From the NCBI RefSeq assembly GCF_022712295.1, contig NZ_JALAGT010000130.1:1-24169 (forward strand): DNA of 24,169 bases, written 5' to 3'. Made by a program: the position numbers and the translations under genes. Position 1 is the first letter of the stretch, and each line of letters starts with the position of its first letter. Under the pieces are notes generated by a model, which saw nothing but the letters and a program-made list of their open reading frames with translations, was not told the origin of the DNA and ran no database searches. This stretch comes from Galactobacter sp. GTDB taxonomy: Bacteria > Actinomycetota > Actinomycetes > Actinomycetales > Micrococcaceae. Below are positions 1-8,479 of the stretch, one piece after another.

Positions 1-20
1 ACTACCCCCCCTTACGTGGC

Positions 21-61
21 GGCCCCTCCGGGCGGTCCACGCATGCCCGACGGGAGGGGCC
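21..61 (+). terminator. GC-rich hairpin upstream of guaB3, possible terminator of the preceding gene
   Basis: GGCCCCTCC at 21-29 is the exact reverse complement of GGAGGGGCC at 53-61, and GGGC/GCCC can pair inside the loop. No T-tract follows. It could end a gene lying upstream of the window. The rest of 1-157 shows no convincing gene. Confidence 0.35.
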
Positions 62-157
62 CGGCTCCGCGGATCCGGTCACCTCCCGTCGTCCGTTGCG
101 CCGCAGGCGCCACATCGTCGCCACGTCACGGCCTGCTCCCCGAGGGAAGTTGGTTGG

Positions 158-172
158 TAGGCTGAACCGGTG
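158..172 (+). promoter_or_regulatory. Leaderless-type promoter of guaB3
   Basis: A TAGGCT box (158-163, TANNNT type) is followed by 6 nt and the GTG start codon at 170. That spacing puts transcription start at or next to the initiation codon, as in leaderless actinobacterial mRNAs. There is no Shine-Dalgarno sequence and no clear -35 box. Confidence 0.5.
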
Positions 173-1315
173 AACAACGACATCGAGATCGGCCGATTCA
201 AGAGCGCCCGGCAGGCCTGGGCCCTGGACGATGTGGCCATCGTCCCCAACCGTCGCACCAGGGATGCCGAGGACGTCTCCACGTCCTGGCGGATCGATGC
301 CTACACTTTCGACACCCCGTTCATCGGCGCCCCGATGGATTCCGTGATGAGCCCGGAAACCGCTATCACCCTGGGTCGCCTGGGTGGGCTCGGCGTGCTG
401 AACCTCGAGGGGATCTGGACCCGCCACGAGGACGCAGAGGCCGTCCTGAAGGAGATCACTTCGCTCGAATCCGAGCGTGAGCGCGGTGCGGACCCCAAGG
501 TCACGCGTCGTCTGCAGGAACTTCTGGCAGCGCCCATCCGTCCTGAACTGATCAAGGCTCGGCTTGAGCAGATCCGGGAGGCCGGCGTGGTGGTGGCGGG
601 TTCGCTGACGCCTCAGCGGATCCAGGAACACTACAAGACGGTGCTCGAGGCCGGCGTCGAACTCTTTGTGATCCGCGGTAACACGGTGTCGGCCGAGCAT
701 GTCTCCTCACACCACGAACCGTTGAACCTGAAGCAGTTCATCTACGAACTCGATGTGCCCGTGATCGTCGGTGGCGCGGCCGGCTACACCCCGGCCCTGC
801 ACCTGATGCGCACCGGTGCCGCGGGCGTGCTGGTGGGCTTCGGTGGCGGCGCCACCGGAACCACGCGGAGGGCCATGGGCGTCCACGTCCCCATGGCCAC
901 GGCCATCGCTGACGTAGCAGCGGCTCGGTCGGAGTACCTGGACGAGTCCGGCGGCCGCTACGTCCACGTCATCGCCGACGGCGGCGTGTCCACGTCCGGC
1001 GACATCGTCAAGGCCCTGGCCTGCGGCGCCGATGCCGTCATGCTGGGTACCGCCCTTGCCCGGGCGGAGGAGGCCCCCGGCCGCGGTTGGCACTGGGGGA
1101 TGGAGGCCTCCCACGAGAAACTTCCTCGCGGTGACCGTGTGAAGGTCGGCACGGTGGGCCCCATGGAGCAGGTCCTTCACGGCCCGTCCCACCACACCGA
1201 CGGGACCTCCAACCTGGCCGGGATGCTGCGCAAGTCCATGGCCACCACCGGCTATGTGGACCTGAAGTCCTTCCAGAAGGTGGATATGGTCCTGAGCCCG
1301 TACACGGCTTCCTGA
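170..1315 (+). CDS. guaB3: GuaB3 family IMP dehydrogenase-related protein
   Basis: This 381-residue protein has the IMPDH/GMP reductase TIM-barrel fold but no CBS insert, as in the GuaB3 branch that accompanies true GuaB in actinobacteria. Visible motifs are FIGAPMDSVM (51-60), VIVGGAAGYT (198-207), the glycine-rich loop GFGGGATGTTRR (223-234), VPMATAIADVAAAR (240-253) and VIADGG (267-272), which carries the conserved nucleotide-binding Asp270. The loop that holds the catalytic cysteine in IMPDH reads ATGTTR and contains no Cys, so ordinary IMPDH chemistry is doubtful. Mycobacterial GuaB3 has no firmly assigned activity, whereas cyanobacterial GuaB3 has been reported active. The GTG start is chosen because a TANNNT box sits 6 nt upstream. 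A strong hairpin follows the stop codon. Assignment to the family is secure; the reaction is not. Confidence 0.93.
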   Translation: MNNDIEIGRFKSARQAWALDDVAIVPNRRTRDAEDVSTSWRIDAYTFDTPFIGAPMDSVMSPETAITLGRLGGLGVLNLEGIWTRHEDAEAVLKEITSLESERERGADPKVTRRLQELLAAPIRPELIKARLEQIREAGVVVAGSLTPQRIQEHYKTVLEAGVELFVIRGNTVSAEHVSSHHEPLNLKQFIYELDVPVIVGGAAGYTPALHLMRTGAAGVLVGFGGGATGTTRRAMGVHVPMATAIADVAAARSEYLDESGGRYVHVIADGGVSTSGDIVKALACGADAVMLGTALARAEEAPGRGWHWGMEASHEKLPRGDRVKVGTVGPMEQVLHGPSHHTDGTSNLAGMLRKSMATTGYVDLKSFQKVDMVLSPYTAS

Positions 1316-1330
1316 CGCGTTTCCGTGCGC

Positions 1331-1364
1331 TGTGGGCCGGGAGTCACGTCACACCCGGCCCACA
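1331..1364 (+). terminator. Strong hairpin terminator after guaB3
   Basis: TGTGGGCCGGG (1331-1341) pairs perfectly with CCCGGCCCACA (1354-1364) across a 12-nt loop, giving an 11-bp GC-rich stem 15 nt after the guaB3 stop. A short pyrimidine stretch (TCTTCT) follows. The hairpin lies before the SURF1 promoter, separating the two transcription units. Confidence 0.7.
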
Positions 1365-1382
1365 CGTGTCTTCTACGGGCCG

Positions 1383-1398
1383 TAGACTGGTTGGCGTG
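1383..1398 (+). promoter_or_regulatory. Leaderless-type promoter deciding the SURF1 start
   Basis: TAGACT (1383-1388) precedes the GTG at 1396 by 7 nt. It argues for initiation at 1396 rather than at the in-frame GTG at 1366, which lies 2 nt beyond the terminator stem. Confidence 0.5.
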
Positions 1399-2265
1399 CT
1401 GAAGACCGCCCTGAAACCCAAGTGGATCCTGACCTTGGTGGGTTGTCTGCTGTTGGCGTGCGTTTTCGTTCTGCTCTCCAGATGGCAGTTCGGACAGTCT
1501 GAGACCCGCACAGTGGACCCGAATCGGGACACGGAGACCGCGGTCGCGCTCACCGATCACTTCCAGCCCGGCCGCGACATGTACGTCCCCGACGCCGACC
1601 AGGTGGTGACCATGTCCGGTCGCTTCGTTCCCGATTCGGCCGTGCTGGTCAACAACCGACTGCGCAACGACATCGAGGGCTACTGGGTGGTCGCGGCCTT
1701 CCAACCGGACGGCGCCCCGGATGACAATGTCATCCCCGTGGTGCGCGGCTGGGAGGAGAAGGCCGAGGCACCCGAGTCCCTGCCCAAGGGCAGCGTCGAC
1801 ATCGAGGGTCGCTTGCTGCCCTCCGAGGCGCCGACCGAGACCCCCAACCGGGACGCGTCCGAGGATGGCTACCCGGATCTGTCCGCGGCTCGCCTGGCCA
1901 ACGTCTGGGACCGCGACAGTTACGCAGGCTTCGTCGTGGCCTTCACCGCCACTACCCAGGACGGCACCGACGTCTCAGCGGCGTCGGCCGGCCTCGAAAC
2001 CGTGAAGGTGGGCCCGCAGCCGGATGAGACCAACCTGAACTGGCTGAACGTCTTCTACGGACTCGAATGGGTCGTCTTCGCTGGACTGGCCCTGTTCGTC
2101 TGGTGGCGGCTGGTGGCCGACGACAAGTCGCGTGAGGACGAGTACCAGGCGGATCTGGCCGCCTGGGAGGCCAGGCAAGCGGCACGTGAGCGACTGGCCG
2201 CGCGCTCCACAGATCATGAACCCGGTGCCGCAGATCCTGAGCACCCCACTACGGAGAATCGATGA
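1396..2265 (+). CDS. SURF1-like cytochrome c oxidase assembly protein
   Basis: This 289-residue membrane protein has the SURF1 layout: an N-terminal transmembrane helix (about residues 10-28) followed directly by SRWQFGQ, the equivalent of the family's xxWQxxR motif; a soluble region of about 190 residues with a VTMSGRF strand and a VVRGW segment; and a second transmembrane helix (about 222-239). A charged 50-residue cytoplasmic tail rich in Glu, Arg and Ala is longer than in typical family members. SURF1 proteins help insert haem into cytochrome c oxidase subunit I. The GTG at 1396 is chosen over the one at 1366 because of the TAGACT box. The stop overlaps the next gene's ATG (ATGA), so the two are probably co-translated. 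Family is confident; a role in oxidase assembly is inferred from the family. Confidence 0.85.
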   Translation: MLKTALKPKWILTLVGCLLLACVFVLLSRWQFGQSETRTVDPNRDTETAVALTDHFQPGRDMYVPDADQVVTMSGRFVPDSAVLVNNRLRNDIEGYWVVAAFQPDGAPDDNVIPVVRGWEEKAEAPESLPKGSVDIEGRLLPSEAPTETPNRDASEDGYPDLSAARLANVWDRDSYAGFVVAFTATTQDGTDVSAASAGLETVKVGPQPDETNLNWLNVFYGLEWVVFAGLALFVWWRLVADDKSREDEYQADLAAWEARQAARERLAARSTDHEPGAADPEHPTTENR

Positions 2266-2768
2266 GTCAGAACTTGCCAGATCCGGCAGACCTTCCTGCA
2301 GCGGAGGACGATCCCCGTCCCGAGCGCAAACGCCGTTCCTTTGCCGGAACCCACCAGCAGATCCGTGCCGCCGCCGTGTTCTACAAGATCGCGGCCTGGA
2401 TCACCGGCGTCATGCTGCTCCTGCTCGTGGTGGAAATGATCCTCCGATATGGCTTCGACGTGTTCCTCTACGCGGGTGGCACCGACCTGGCCGGCGGCTC
2501 CAACGTGCTGTCCCTGGCGGCCGACGGGGAGATCATCGACGGGTTCAACATCTCCATCGCAGTGCTGATCGCCCACGGTTGGCTCTACGTGGTGTACCTG
2601 CTGGCCGTGTTCCTGTTGTGGTCCCGGATGCGCTGGGGACTGGGGCAGTTCATCGCCATCGCCCTGGGTGGCGTGGTGCCCTTCCTTTCCTTCTTCATGG
2701 AGGCCAAGGTGCACAAGCAGGTGATGGCCGAACTGGCCGCTCACCCCGAAGCCATCCGCCGCTACTGA
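2262..2768 (+). CDS. DUF3817 family integral membrane protein
   Basis: This 168-residue protein has a hydrophilic, acidic-then-basic N-terminus (1-36) and three predicted transmembrane helices (about 42-62, 98-120 and 128-146). The last segment, GGVVPFLSFFMEAKV, is typical of DUF3817, a small actinobacterial membrane family of unknown function. It overlaps the SURF1 stop by 4 nt (ATGA), so translation is probably coupled. The guaA promoter lies just after its stop. The position next to guaA fits other actinobacteria, but no link to purine metabolism is shown. Confidence 0.85.
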   Translation: MSQNLPDPADLPAAEDDPRPERKRRSFAGTHQQIRAAAVFYKIAAWITGVMLLLLVVEMILRYGFDVFLYAGGTDLAGGSNVLSLAADGEIIDGFNISIAVLIAHGWLYVVYLLAVFLLWSRMRWGLGQFIAIALGGVVPFLSFFMEAKVHKQVMAELAAHPEAIRRY

Positions 2769-2801
2769 CGACTCACATACGTCTTTGTTTTCCGCTTCGA
2801 C

Positions 2802-2817
2802 TAAGGTTTGATCCGTG
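2802..2817 (+). promoter_or_regulatory. Leaderless-type promoter of guaA
   Basis: TAAGGT (2802-2807) lies 7 nt before the GTG start at 2815 and there is no Shine-Dalgarno sequence in the gap. A clear -35 box is not visible. Confidence 0.5.
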
Positions 2818-4395
2818 ACTTCCACTCCCGCAACTGAGCAACGACCGGTGCTCGTGATCGACTACGGCGCCCAGTACGCCCAGTTGATCGCCCGCCGCGT
2901 CCGCGAGGCCAACATCTACTCGGAGATCGTGCCGCACACCGCCACGACCGAGCAGATCCTCGCCAAGAACCCCGCAGCCATCATCCTGTCCGGCGGTCCG
3001 TCCTCCGTGTACGCGGACGGTGCACCGCAGGTGGGACCGGATCTGTTCCAGGCCGGGGTCCCGACCCTGGGGATCTGCTACGGCTTCCAGGCCATGGCGC
3101 GCGCCCTGGGCGGCACGGTCTCCAAGACCGGCCAACGCGAATACGGTTCCACCGGCGTGGCCTCGACGGACCAGACCTCCTGCCTCTTCGAGGGCATCCC
3201 GGCCGACCAGGTCACCTGGATGAGCCACGGCGACTCCGTCACCGAAGCCCCCGAGGGATTCTCCGTCCTGGCCAGCTCCGAAGGCGCCCCCGTCGCCGCC
3301 TTCGCGAACGACGCCTCACACCTCTACGGCGTGCAGTGGCACCCGGAGGTCAAGCACTCCGAGTACGGCCAGACCGTGCTGGAGAACTTCCTCTACCGCG
3401 GCGCCGGCCTCGAGCCCACGTGGAATGCGGGCAACATCGTCGAGGACCAGGTGGCGCGCATCCGCGCTCAGGTCGGTTCCAAGCGCGCCATCTGCGCGCT
3501 GTCCGGTGGCGTCGACTCCGCCGTCGCGGCAGCCCTGGTTCAGCGGGCGATCGGTGACCAGCTCACCTGCGTCTACGTGGACCATGGCCTGATGCGTCAG
3601 GACGAGTCGGCCGAGATCGAGAAGGCCTTCGGTACCGCGCACGGTGGGGCCGTCCTCAAGGTCATCGACGCTTCGGACGTGTTCCTGTCAGAGCTGGCAG
3701 GGGTCACCGATCCCGAGGCCAAGCGCAAGATCATCGGTGAGCAGTTCATCCGCACCTTCGAGCGTGCGCAGGCGGACATCATCGCCGAGTCGGAGGGCGA
3801 GGATGTCGCCTTCCTGGTGCAGGGCACTTTGTACCCCGACGTGGTGGAGTCCGGCGGCGGCGAAGGCACCGCTAACATCAAGAGCCACCACAACGTGGGC
3901 GGCCTGCCCGACGACATCGAGTTCGAACTCGTGGAGCCGCTGCGCACCCTCTTCAAGGACGAGGTCCGGGCGGTCGGTACCGAACTGGGTCTGCCGGACG
4001 AGATCGTCCACCGCCAGCCCTTCCCCGGCCCCGGCCTGGGTATCCGCATCATCGGTGAGGTCACCCGCGATCGCCTTGACCTGCTGCGTCGCGCCGACGC
4101 GATCGCCCGCGCAGAACTCACCGCTGCAGGCCTGGACCGCGAGGTCTGGCAGATGCCGGTGGTGCTGCTGGCCGACGTGCGCTCCGTGGGCGTCCAGGGC
4201 GACGGTCGCACCTACGGCCACCCGGTGGTTCTGCGACCCGTTTCCTCCGAGGACGCCATGACGGCCGACTGGTCGCGACTTCCTTACGACCTGCTCTCCA
4301 AGATCTCCAACCGCATCACCAATGAGGTGGATGGAATCAACCGCGTGGTGCTTGACGTGACGTCCAAGCCACCGGGAACCATCGAATGGGAGTGA
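2815..4395 (+). CDS. guaA: GMP synthase (glutamine-hydrolysing)
   Basis: GuaA converts XMP, ATP and glutamine to GMP in the last step of de novo guanylate synthesis. The 526 residues match the usual length. The N-terminal class I amidotransferase domain shows GGPSSVY (60-66), the nucleophile Cys88 in GICYG, and His176 and Glu178 in WHPE. The ATP pyrophosphatase domain starts at about 215 with the P-loop SGGVDS (230-235) and continues with KSHHNVGG (356-363). The dimerisation domain has QPFPGPGLGIRIIGE (401-415) and ends in the canonical KPPGTIEWE. All catalytic residues are present. The GTG start follows a TANNNT box by 7 nt. The guaA 3' end is a known integration site for islands in other bacteria, but here it is intact with no repeat seen. 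Confidence 0.98.
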   Translation: MTSTPATEQRPVLVIDYGAQYAQLIARRVREANIYSEIVPHTATTEQILAKNPAAIILSGGPSSVYADGAPQVGPDLFQAGVPTLGICYGFQAMARALGGTVSKTGQREYGSTGVASTDQTSCLFEGIPADQVTWMSHGDSVTEAPEGFSVLASSEGAPVAAFANDASHLYGVQWHPEVKHSEYGQTVLENFLYRGAGLEPTWNAGNIVEDQVARIRAQVGSKRAICALSGGVDSAVAAALVQRAIGDQLTCVYVDHGLMRQDESAEIEKAFGTAHGGAVLKVIDASDVFLSELAGVTDPEAKRKIIGEQFIRTFERAQADIIAESEGEDVAFLVQGTLYPDVVESGGGEGTANIKSHHNVGGLPDDIEFELVEPLRTLFKDEVRAVGTELGLPDEIVHRQPFPGPGLGIRIIGEVTRDRLDLLRRADAIARAELTAAGLDREVWQMPVVLLADVRSVGVQGDGRTYGHPVVLRPVSSEDAMTADWSRLPYDLLSKISNRITNEVDGINRVVLDVTSKPPGTIEWE

Positions 4396-4441
4396 ACGCA
4401 TCAGCGTTCTGGCGGGCGGCGTACGTCCTGGGACACCAGGA
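4395..4441 (+). terminator. Two small hairpins after guaA
   Basis: AACGC-ATCA-GCGTT (4395-4408) and TCCTGG-GACA-CCAGGA (4426-4441) can each fold into short stems after the guaA stop. Neither is followed by a T-tract, so terminator function is only a possibility. A TACGGT box at 4500-4505 could be the -10 element of the next gene with a leader of about 60 nt. Confidence 0.3.
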
Positions 4442-4573
4442 GGTATGCCGCTCGCGGCGTGTAGGGGGCAATTTCCCGAGTGAGGGCCGGGCGGTCCACT
4501 ACGGTTGAGGGCAGAGGCGAACGGGTGCGCACGTGTCGGTGACGGCCCGGTCAGAAAGGACACGAGAGGCATC

Positions 4574-7500
4574 GTGAACGAACAAACCGGTCAGGACGCA
4601 CGCTTCGGTGCGTGGGTTCAGTCCCTTGGACCAGGGGGAGGCGACTCCCTGCTGCACTTTGTGCCCACCCCACGCAATTCCGTGGAGTTGACGCACGCCC
4701 ATCCCTCCGGGTTGGCCCAGTTGCTCTCGGGCCGCCGCACGCGCCTGTCCACGCTCCTGCGTGACCCCGTCCAGTACACCGCCGCTCGTCGTACCGCTCG
4801 CGCCATCTCCTCCACCGTCTCCGATGTGGCGCAGCAGCGCGGCATCGAGGTCGGCTACCTCGCCACGGGGCTGTTGACCTGGCGCACGCTGCGCACCGGT
4901 GGGAACGACTTCCACTCCGCACCCGTGATGCTCGGGCACGTCTCCTGCGAACGTCGTGACGGCGTGGACGACGAGGAATTCCAGCTCGTTGAACGCTGCC
5001 GCCCCAACCAGGCACTGCTGCGGCACCTGATGCACACCTTCGGCGTCAAGGTCTCTGCTGACGAGCTGCTGGATTCCGCCTACATGACCGCAAGGTTCGA
5101 CCCTTCTGGTCCCATCGCGGTGCTGCGTGAGGCCCTGAGGGACGTGCCCGGCCTCGTGGTGGCCGACCGCATGGTGGTTTCCACCTTCGCTGACGTGGCC
5201 GACCCTGCCGATCCGGAGGTCGTCTCCGGCGACCACCCCATCATCTCGGCTCTCATGGACACCGTGGGCGACGACACTGTGCGTCCGGGGCGGCGCAGCC
5301 GCGCAGGACGCACCGCGGTGGAGGAGACTTCCGCGCCGGAGGAGTCGTCCGAGGACGTAGCCCCGGACGGGGCCTCCTCCGGGAACGACGTCGCCACCGA
5401 GGATGCGGACGGCGAGACCCAGGAGACCGCCGTCGGGCATGAGGGCGAGGGCGCCGACGGCGCCGCGGAGCCCGCCACCAGCCCGGACACGGGCATCGCG
5501 GAGACCCTGCGCGACGACGTCATGAGCGTTCCGAGCGACCTGCGCGATCCGGCGGACGAACTCGTGGTCCTGGACGCGGACGAGTCGCAGTACGACGTCC
5601 TCGAAATGGTGTCTGCCGGACGATCGGTCACGGTGACCGCGCCCGCCGGAACAGGTTCCACCACCTTGGCGGTCAATGCGGCAGCTCGCCTGGCCGCGGC
5701 CGGCAAACGGGTGCTGGTGGTCGCGGAACGGGAACAGTCCGTGCAGGATTTCATCGGCTCCATGGCCAGGGTCGGGCTGGACTCGCTCGTGGTGAACATG
5801 CGTCGAGACACCAGTGCCGACACCCTTCGGGCAGGGCTGGTGCGATCCGTGCTGCGCAACGAACGCGCCAAGCGGTCGGACACCTCCTCCAACGATGCGG
5901 TACTGCGGGACCGCAGGGTCTCGCTCGTGGAACACGTGCGCTCCCTGCGTTCGGTGCGCCCTCGCTGGAATGCTTCTCCGCTGCAGGCCATGCGAGAACT
6001 GGCCAGGGTCACAGCGCAGGTGCCTGCCCCTGCCACCCGCGTTCGCCTGAAGCGTTCCGTGCTCGATGCCATGCCCCGTCGCGCGCCGGTGGTGGAGCAG
6101 CTGGAACGGGCCTCCGATCTCGGAGCCTTCGACGCGGCCACCAAGCGCAGCCCCTGGTACGGGTCACGGCTCTCCCACCGTGGTGAGGCCGAAGCGGCCG
6201 TCACCCTGGTGACCGGGCTGGCCAAGGACCTACCGCCGCTGCGCGAGCGGTTGGAAGCCATCGCCAAGGCGACCCGGATCAAGCCGGTGAAGACGTTCTC
6301 GCAATGGGGTAAGACCCTGCGCCTGCTCGTGGACGTGCGCCGGAGCCTCGATCAGTTCGAGCCGGACGTGTTCGACAAAGAGGTGGACGACCTCATCGCG
6401 GCAAGTGCCACCGCCACATGGCGCCGCGAGCGTGGCATCGAGATGAGTTCCGTGACGCGTTCGCGGCTGCGTCGAGTCGCCAAGGAATACGTGCGTCCGG
6501 GCGTCCACGTGGAGGACCTGCACGCCGCCCTGATGCAGGTCAAGGCGCAGCGCGAGGCTTGGAGCGTGCTGGCCACGGACCACCGCTACCCGTCCGTCCC
6601 GTCTGGGCTCGAGGCGGTCCTGAACACGTATCGGCAGGTGCTCGGACGGCTTCAGGAACTGGAACGGCTGCTGCCTGAGGGTACGGACGAGTCCGTGCTG
6701 ACCAAGCTGGCGCTGCCCGCTCTGGACCGCAGGCTCGAGGAACTGGCCGGAACGGAAGCGGACTTGGAGACCCTCCCCGAGCGCACCATCCTTCTGCGGG
6801 AACTGCGCGAACAGGGGCTGGGGGAGCTTCTCGATGATTTCGAGACCCGCCAGGTGGCCCGTCACATGATCGACGCCGAGGTGGAACAGGCGTGGTGGCA
6901 GTCGGTGCTGGAGGCCATGGTCTCCGGTGACGATTTCCTGGCCATCCAGGACGGGGCCACCCTGTCCCAGATCCAGCGGGAGTACGGCCGCGCCGATGCC
7001 AAACACGTCGGAGGCGGCGCCGAGCGGGTGCGGTCAGCGTTGGCCCACCGCTGGGCCGGCGCCATCGTGGACCATCGTGTCGGCGCCCGGGATCTGCGAG
7101 CCCTGCTGAAGATCGGTGATCCGGAGATCGCGGAACTGTGCGCCATATCGCCGGATCTCACCGGAGCGTTGGTGCCGGTGTGGGTGGGTGCCCCTCTCTA
7201 TCTGCCCACCGCGCTGCCGACCAATGCCCGGTTCGACGCGACCATCATCCTCGACGCCGAGTCCCTGTCCCTGGTGGGTGGGCTCAGCGCCGTGGCCCGT
7301 TCACCGCAGGTGCTGGCCATCGGTGACCCGCAGGCAGGCACACCGCGGCCACTGAATGTCTCGGTGGATCCGGGGGAGGCCTCCCACCGGACGTCGACGC
7401 CGATCAGCACGTTCGACGCACTGGCGTCCGTCACGCCGTGCCGGAGCCTGTCGCGAGTCCATCGTCTGACCGACGAACGTCTGGTCGCTGCACTCTCCAC

Positions 7501-8479
7501 TCGGTACGAGAGTGGCCTGAGCGCTGTCCCCTTGGGGAGTGAGGGGCAGAGCGCCCGCGTCATCCTGGTGGACGGTGCCATGGCCACCGGTGGGCAGGCA
7601 GGTTCCATGACCACCAAGGCCGAGGTGGAGGTCGTGGTGGCCAAGGTCTTCGAATCCCTGGAACAGCACCCAGAGCGGTCACTGGCCGTGGTGGCGGGCA
7701 ATTCAGAGCACGCCAGGGCCGTGGCCAAGGCCGTGGGGAAGGCCCTTCCCTCGCACCCGGAGGCCCAGGCCGCCATCCAGCGCCGTGACGAGCCGTTCGT
7801 GGTGACCAGCGCGGAACGCGTGTCCGGGTTGCGCCGCGATGCGCTGATCTTCACGTTGGGCTATGCGCGTACCGCACATGGCCGTCCTGTCCACGACCTG
7901 GGCAGGCTGGGGACGGCGGCGGGCGCCCGCGCGGTCACGGCCACCTTGGGAATCGGTCGCGAGGACGTGACGGTGATCAGCGCCTTCGGTGCCGACGAAT
8001 TGGACCCGGCCCGGTTGCAGCACGGAGCCGCCCTGATTCACGCCGTGCTTGAGTCACTGAGCCACGACGGCGGAGTGGCCGCGGCCGTGTCACGAGATAT
8101 CGACACCCAGGTGACCCCGTCGGACACGCTGCTGCGGGACCTTGCCGAACGTTTGCGGGCCTGGGGACTCGAAGTCGGGGTAGGACAGGGTTACGGGATC
8201 GACCTGGCCGTGGCGCCTCCCGCCGGAAGCACCGCGAAACCGGTTGCCGTGGTCTGCGATGGGTCCGACGACTATGCCCAGGCCGCAGTGCGGGAACGCT
8301 CGCGGGTGCGTCCAACGGAACTTCACCTGCGCGGTTGGAATCCGGTGCAGGTCTGGACCATCGACGTGTTCTCGGACCCGGCCTCCGTGGCCAGACGGAT
8401 TGCGTCCAAGGCCGGCGTCCTCACGCCGCGCGGCAGGCACGATGCCACTGCCGTCCCGGAGGAAAAGCCGGAATCATGA
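4574..8479 (+). CDS. DUF4011 / SF1 helicase / Vsr-like nuclease protein with degenerate active sites
   Basis: From the GTG at 4574 (GAGAGG just upstream) the product is 1301 residues. Residues about 10-220 resemble DUF4011 (LLTWRT, SAPVMLGHV and the RPNQALLRHL region). An acidic low-complexity linker follows (about 235-320). Next come SF1 helicase-like segments. The Walker A equivalent is APAGTGSTT (356-364) with Ser362 where lysine is expected. The motif II equivalent, ILDAESLS, starts near 892 and replaces DEAS. GDPQAGTP replaces GDPKQLPP. The region near 1080-1138 matches motifs V and VI but lacks the TRAR arginines. The C-terminus (about 1177-1290) is a Vsr/MTES_1575-like endonuclease fold with IDLAV (Asp1210) and VCDG (1227-1230), where ECDG is usual. 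Intact relatives are helicase-nucleases, some linked to phage defence. This copy looks catalytically dead yet has an open frame throughout. It lies downstream of guaA and overlaps the next gene by ATGA. Confidence 0.8.
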   Translation: MNEQTGQDARFGAWVQSLGPGGGDSLLHFVPTPRNSVELTHAHPSGLAQLLSGRRTRLSTLLRDPVQYTAARRTARAISSTVSDVAQQRGIEVGYLATGLLTWRTLRTGGNDFHSAPVMLGHVSCERRDGVDDEEFQLVERCRPNQALLRHLMHTFGVKVSADELLDSAYMTARFDPSGPIAVLREALRDVPGLVVADRMVVSTFADVADPADPEVVSGDHPIISALMDTVGDDTVRPGRRSRAGRTAVEETSAPEESSEDVAPDGASSGNDVATEDADGETQETAVGHEGEGADGAAEPATSPDTGIAETLRDDVMSVPSDLRDPADELVVLDADESQYDVLEMVSAGRSVTVTAPAGTGSTTLAVNAAARLAAAGKRVLVVAEREQSVQDFIGSMARVGLDSLVVNMRRDTSADTLRAGLVRSVLRNERAKRSDTSSNDAVLRDRRVSLVEHVRSLRSVRPRWNASPLQAMRELARVTAQVPAPATRVRLKRSVLDAMPRRAPVVEQLERASDLGAFDAATKRSPWYGSRLSHRGEAEAAVTLVTGLAKDLPPLRERLEAIAKATRIKPVKTFSQWGKTLRLLVDVRRSLDQFEPDVFDKEVDDLIAASATATWRRERGIEMSSVTRSRLRRVAKEYVRPGVHVEDLHAALMQVKAQREAWSVLATDHRYPSVPSGLEAVLNTYRQVLGRLQELERLLPEGTDESVLTKLALPALDRRLEELAGTEADLETLPERTILLRELREQGLGELLDDFETRQVARHMIDAEVEQAWWQSVLEAMVSGDDFLAIQDGATLSQIQREYGRADAKHVGGGAERVRSALAHRWAGAIVDHRVGARDLRALLKIGDPEIAELCAISPDLTGALVPVWVGAPLYLPTALPTNARFDATIILDAESLSLVGGLSAVARSPQVLAIGDPQAGTPRPLNVSVDPGEASHRTSTPISTFDALASVTPCRSLSRVHRLTDERLVAALSTRYESGLSAVPLGSEGQSARVILVDGAMATGGQAGSMTTKAEVEVVVAKVFESLEQHPERSLAVVAGNSEHARAVAKAVGKALPSHPEAQAAIQRRDEPFVVTSAERVSGLRRDALIFTLGYARTAHGRPVHDLGRLGTAAGARAVTATLGIGREDVTVISAFGADELDPARLQHGAALIHAVLESLSHDGGVAAAVSRDIDTQVTPSDTLLRDLAERLRAWGLEVGVGQGYGIDLAVAPPAGSTAKPVAVVCDGSDDYAQAAVRERSRVRPTELHLRGWNPVQVWTIDVFSDPASVARRIASKAGVLTPRGRHDATAVPEEKPES

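Noticed and set aside
2..700. Long minus-strand open frame at the window start
   Set aside because: It is antisense to guaB3 and has no family-like sequence.
4393..4573. Genomic-island insertion at the guaA 3' end
   Set aside because: guaA ends in the canonical GTIEWE, no repeat of its end was seen nearby, and no integrase follows.
4499..5935. A 478-codon minus-strand open frame opposite the helicase-like gene
   Set aside because: It is a GC-rich shadow of a well-supported plus-strand gene, with Gly/Arg/His/Val-rich composition and no recognisable domain.
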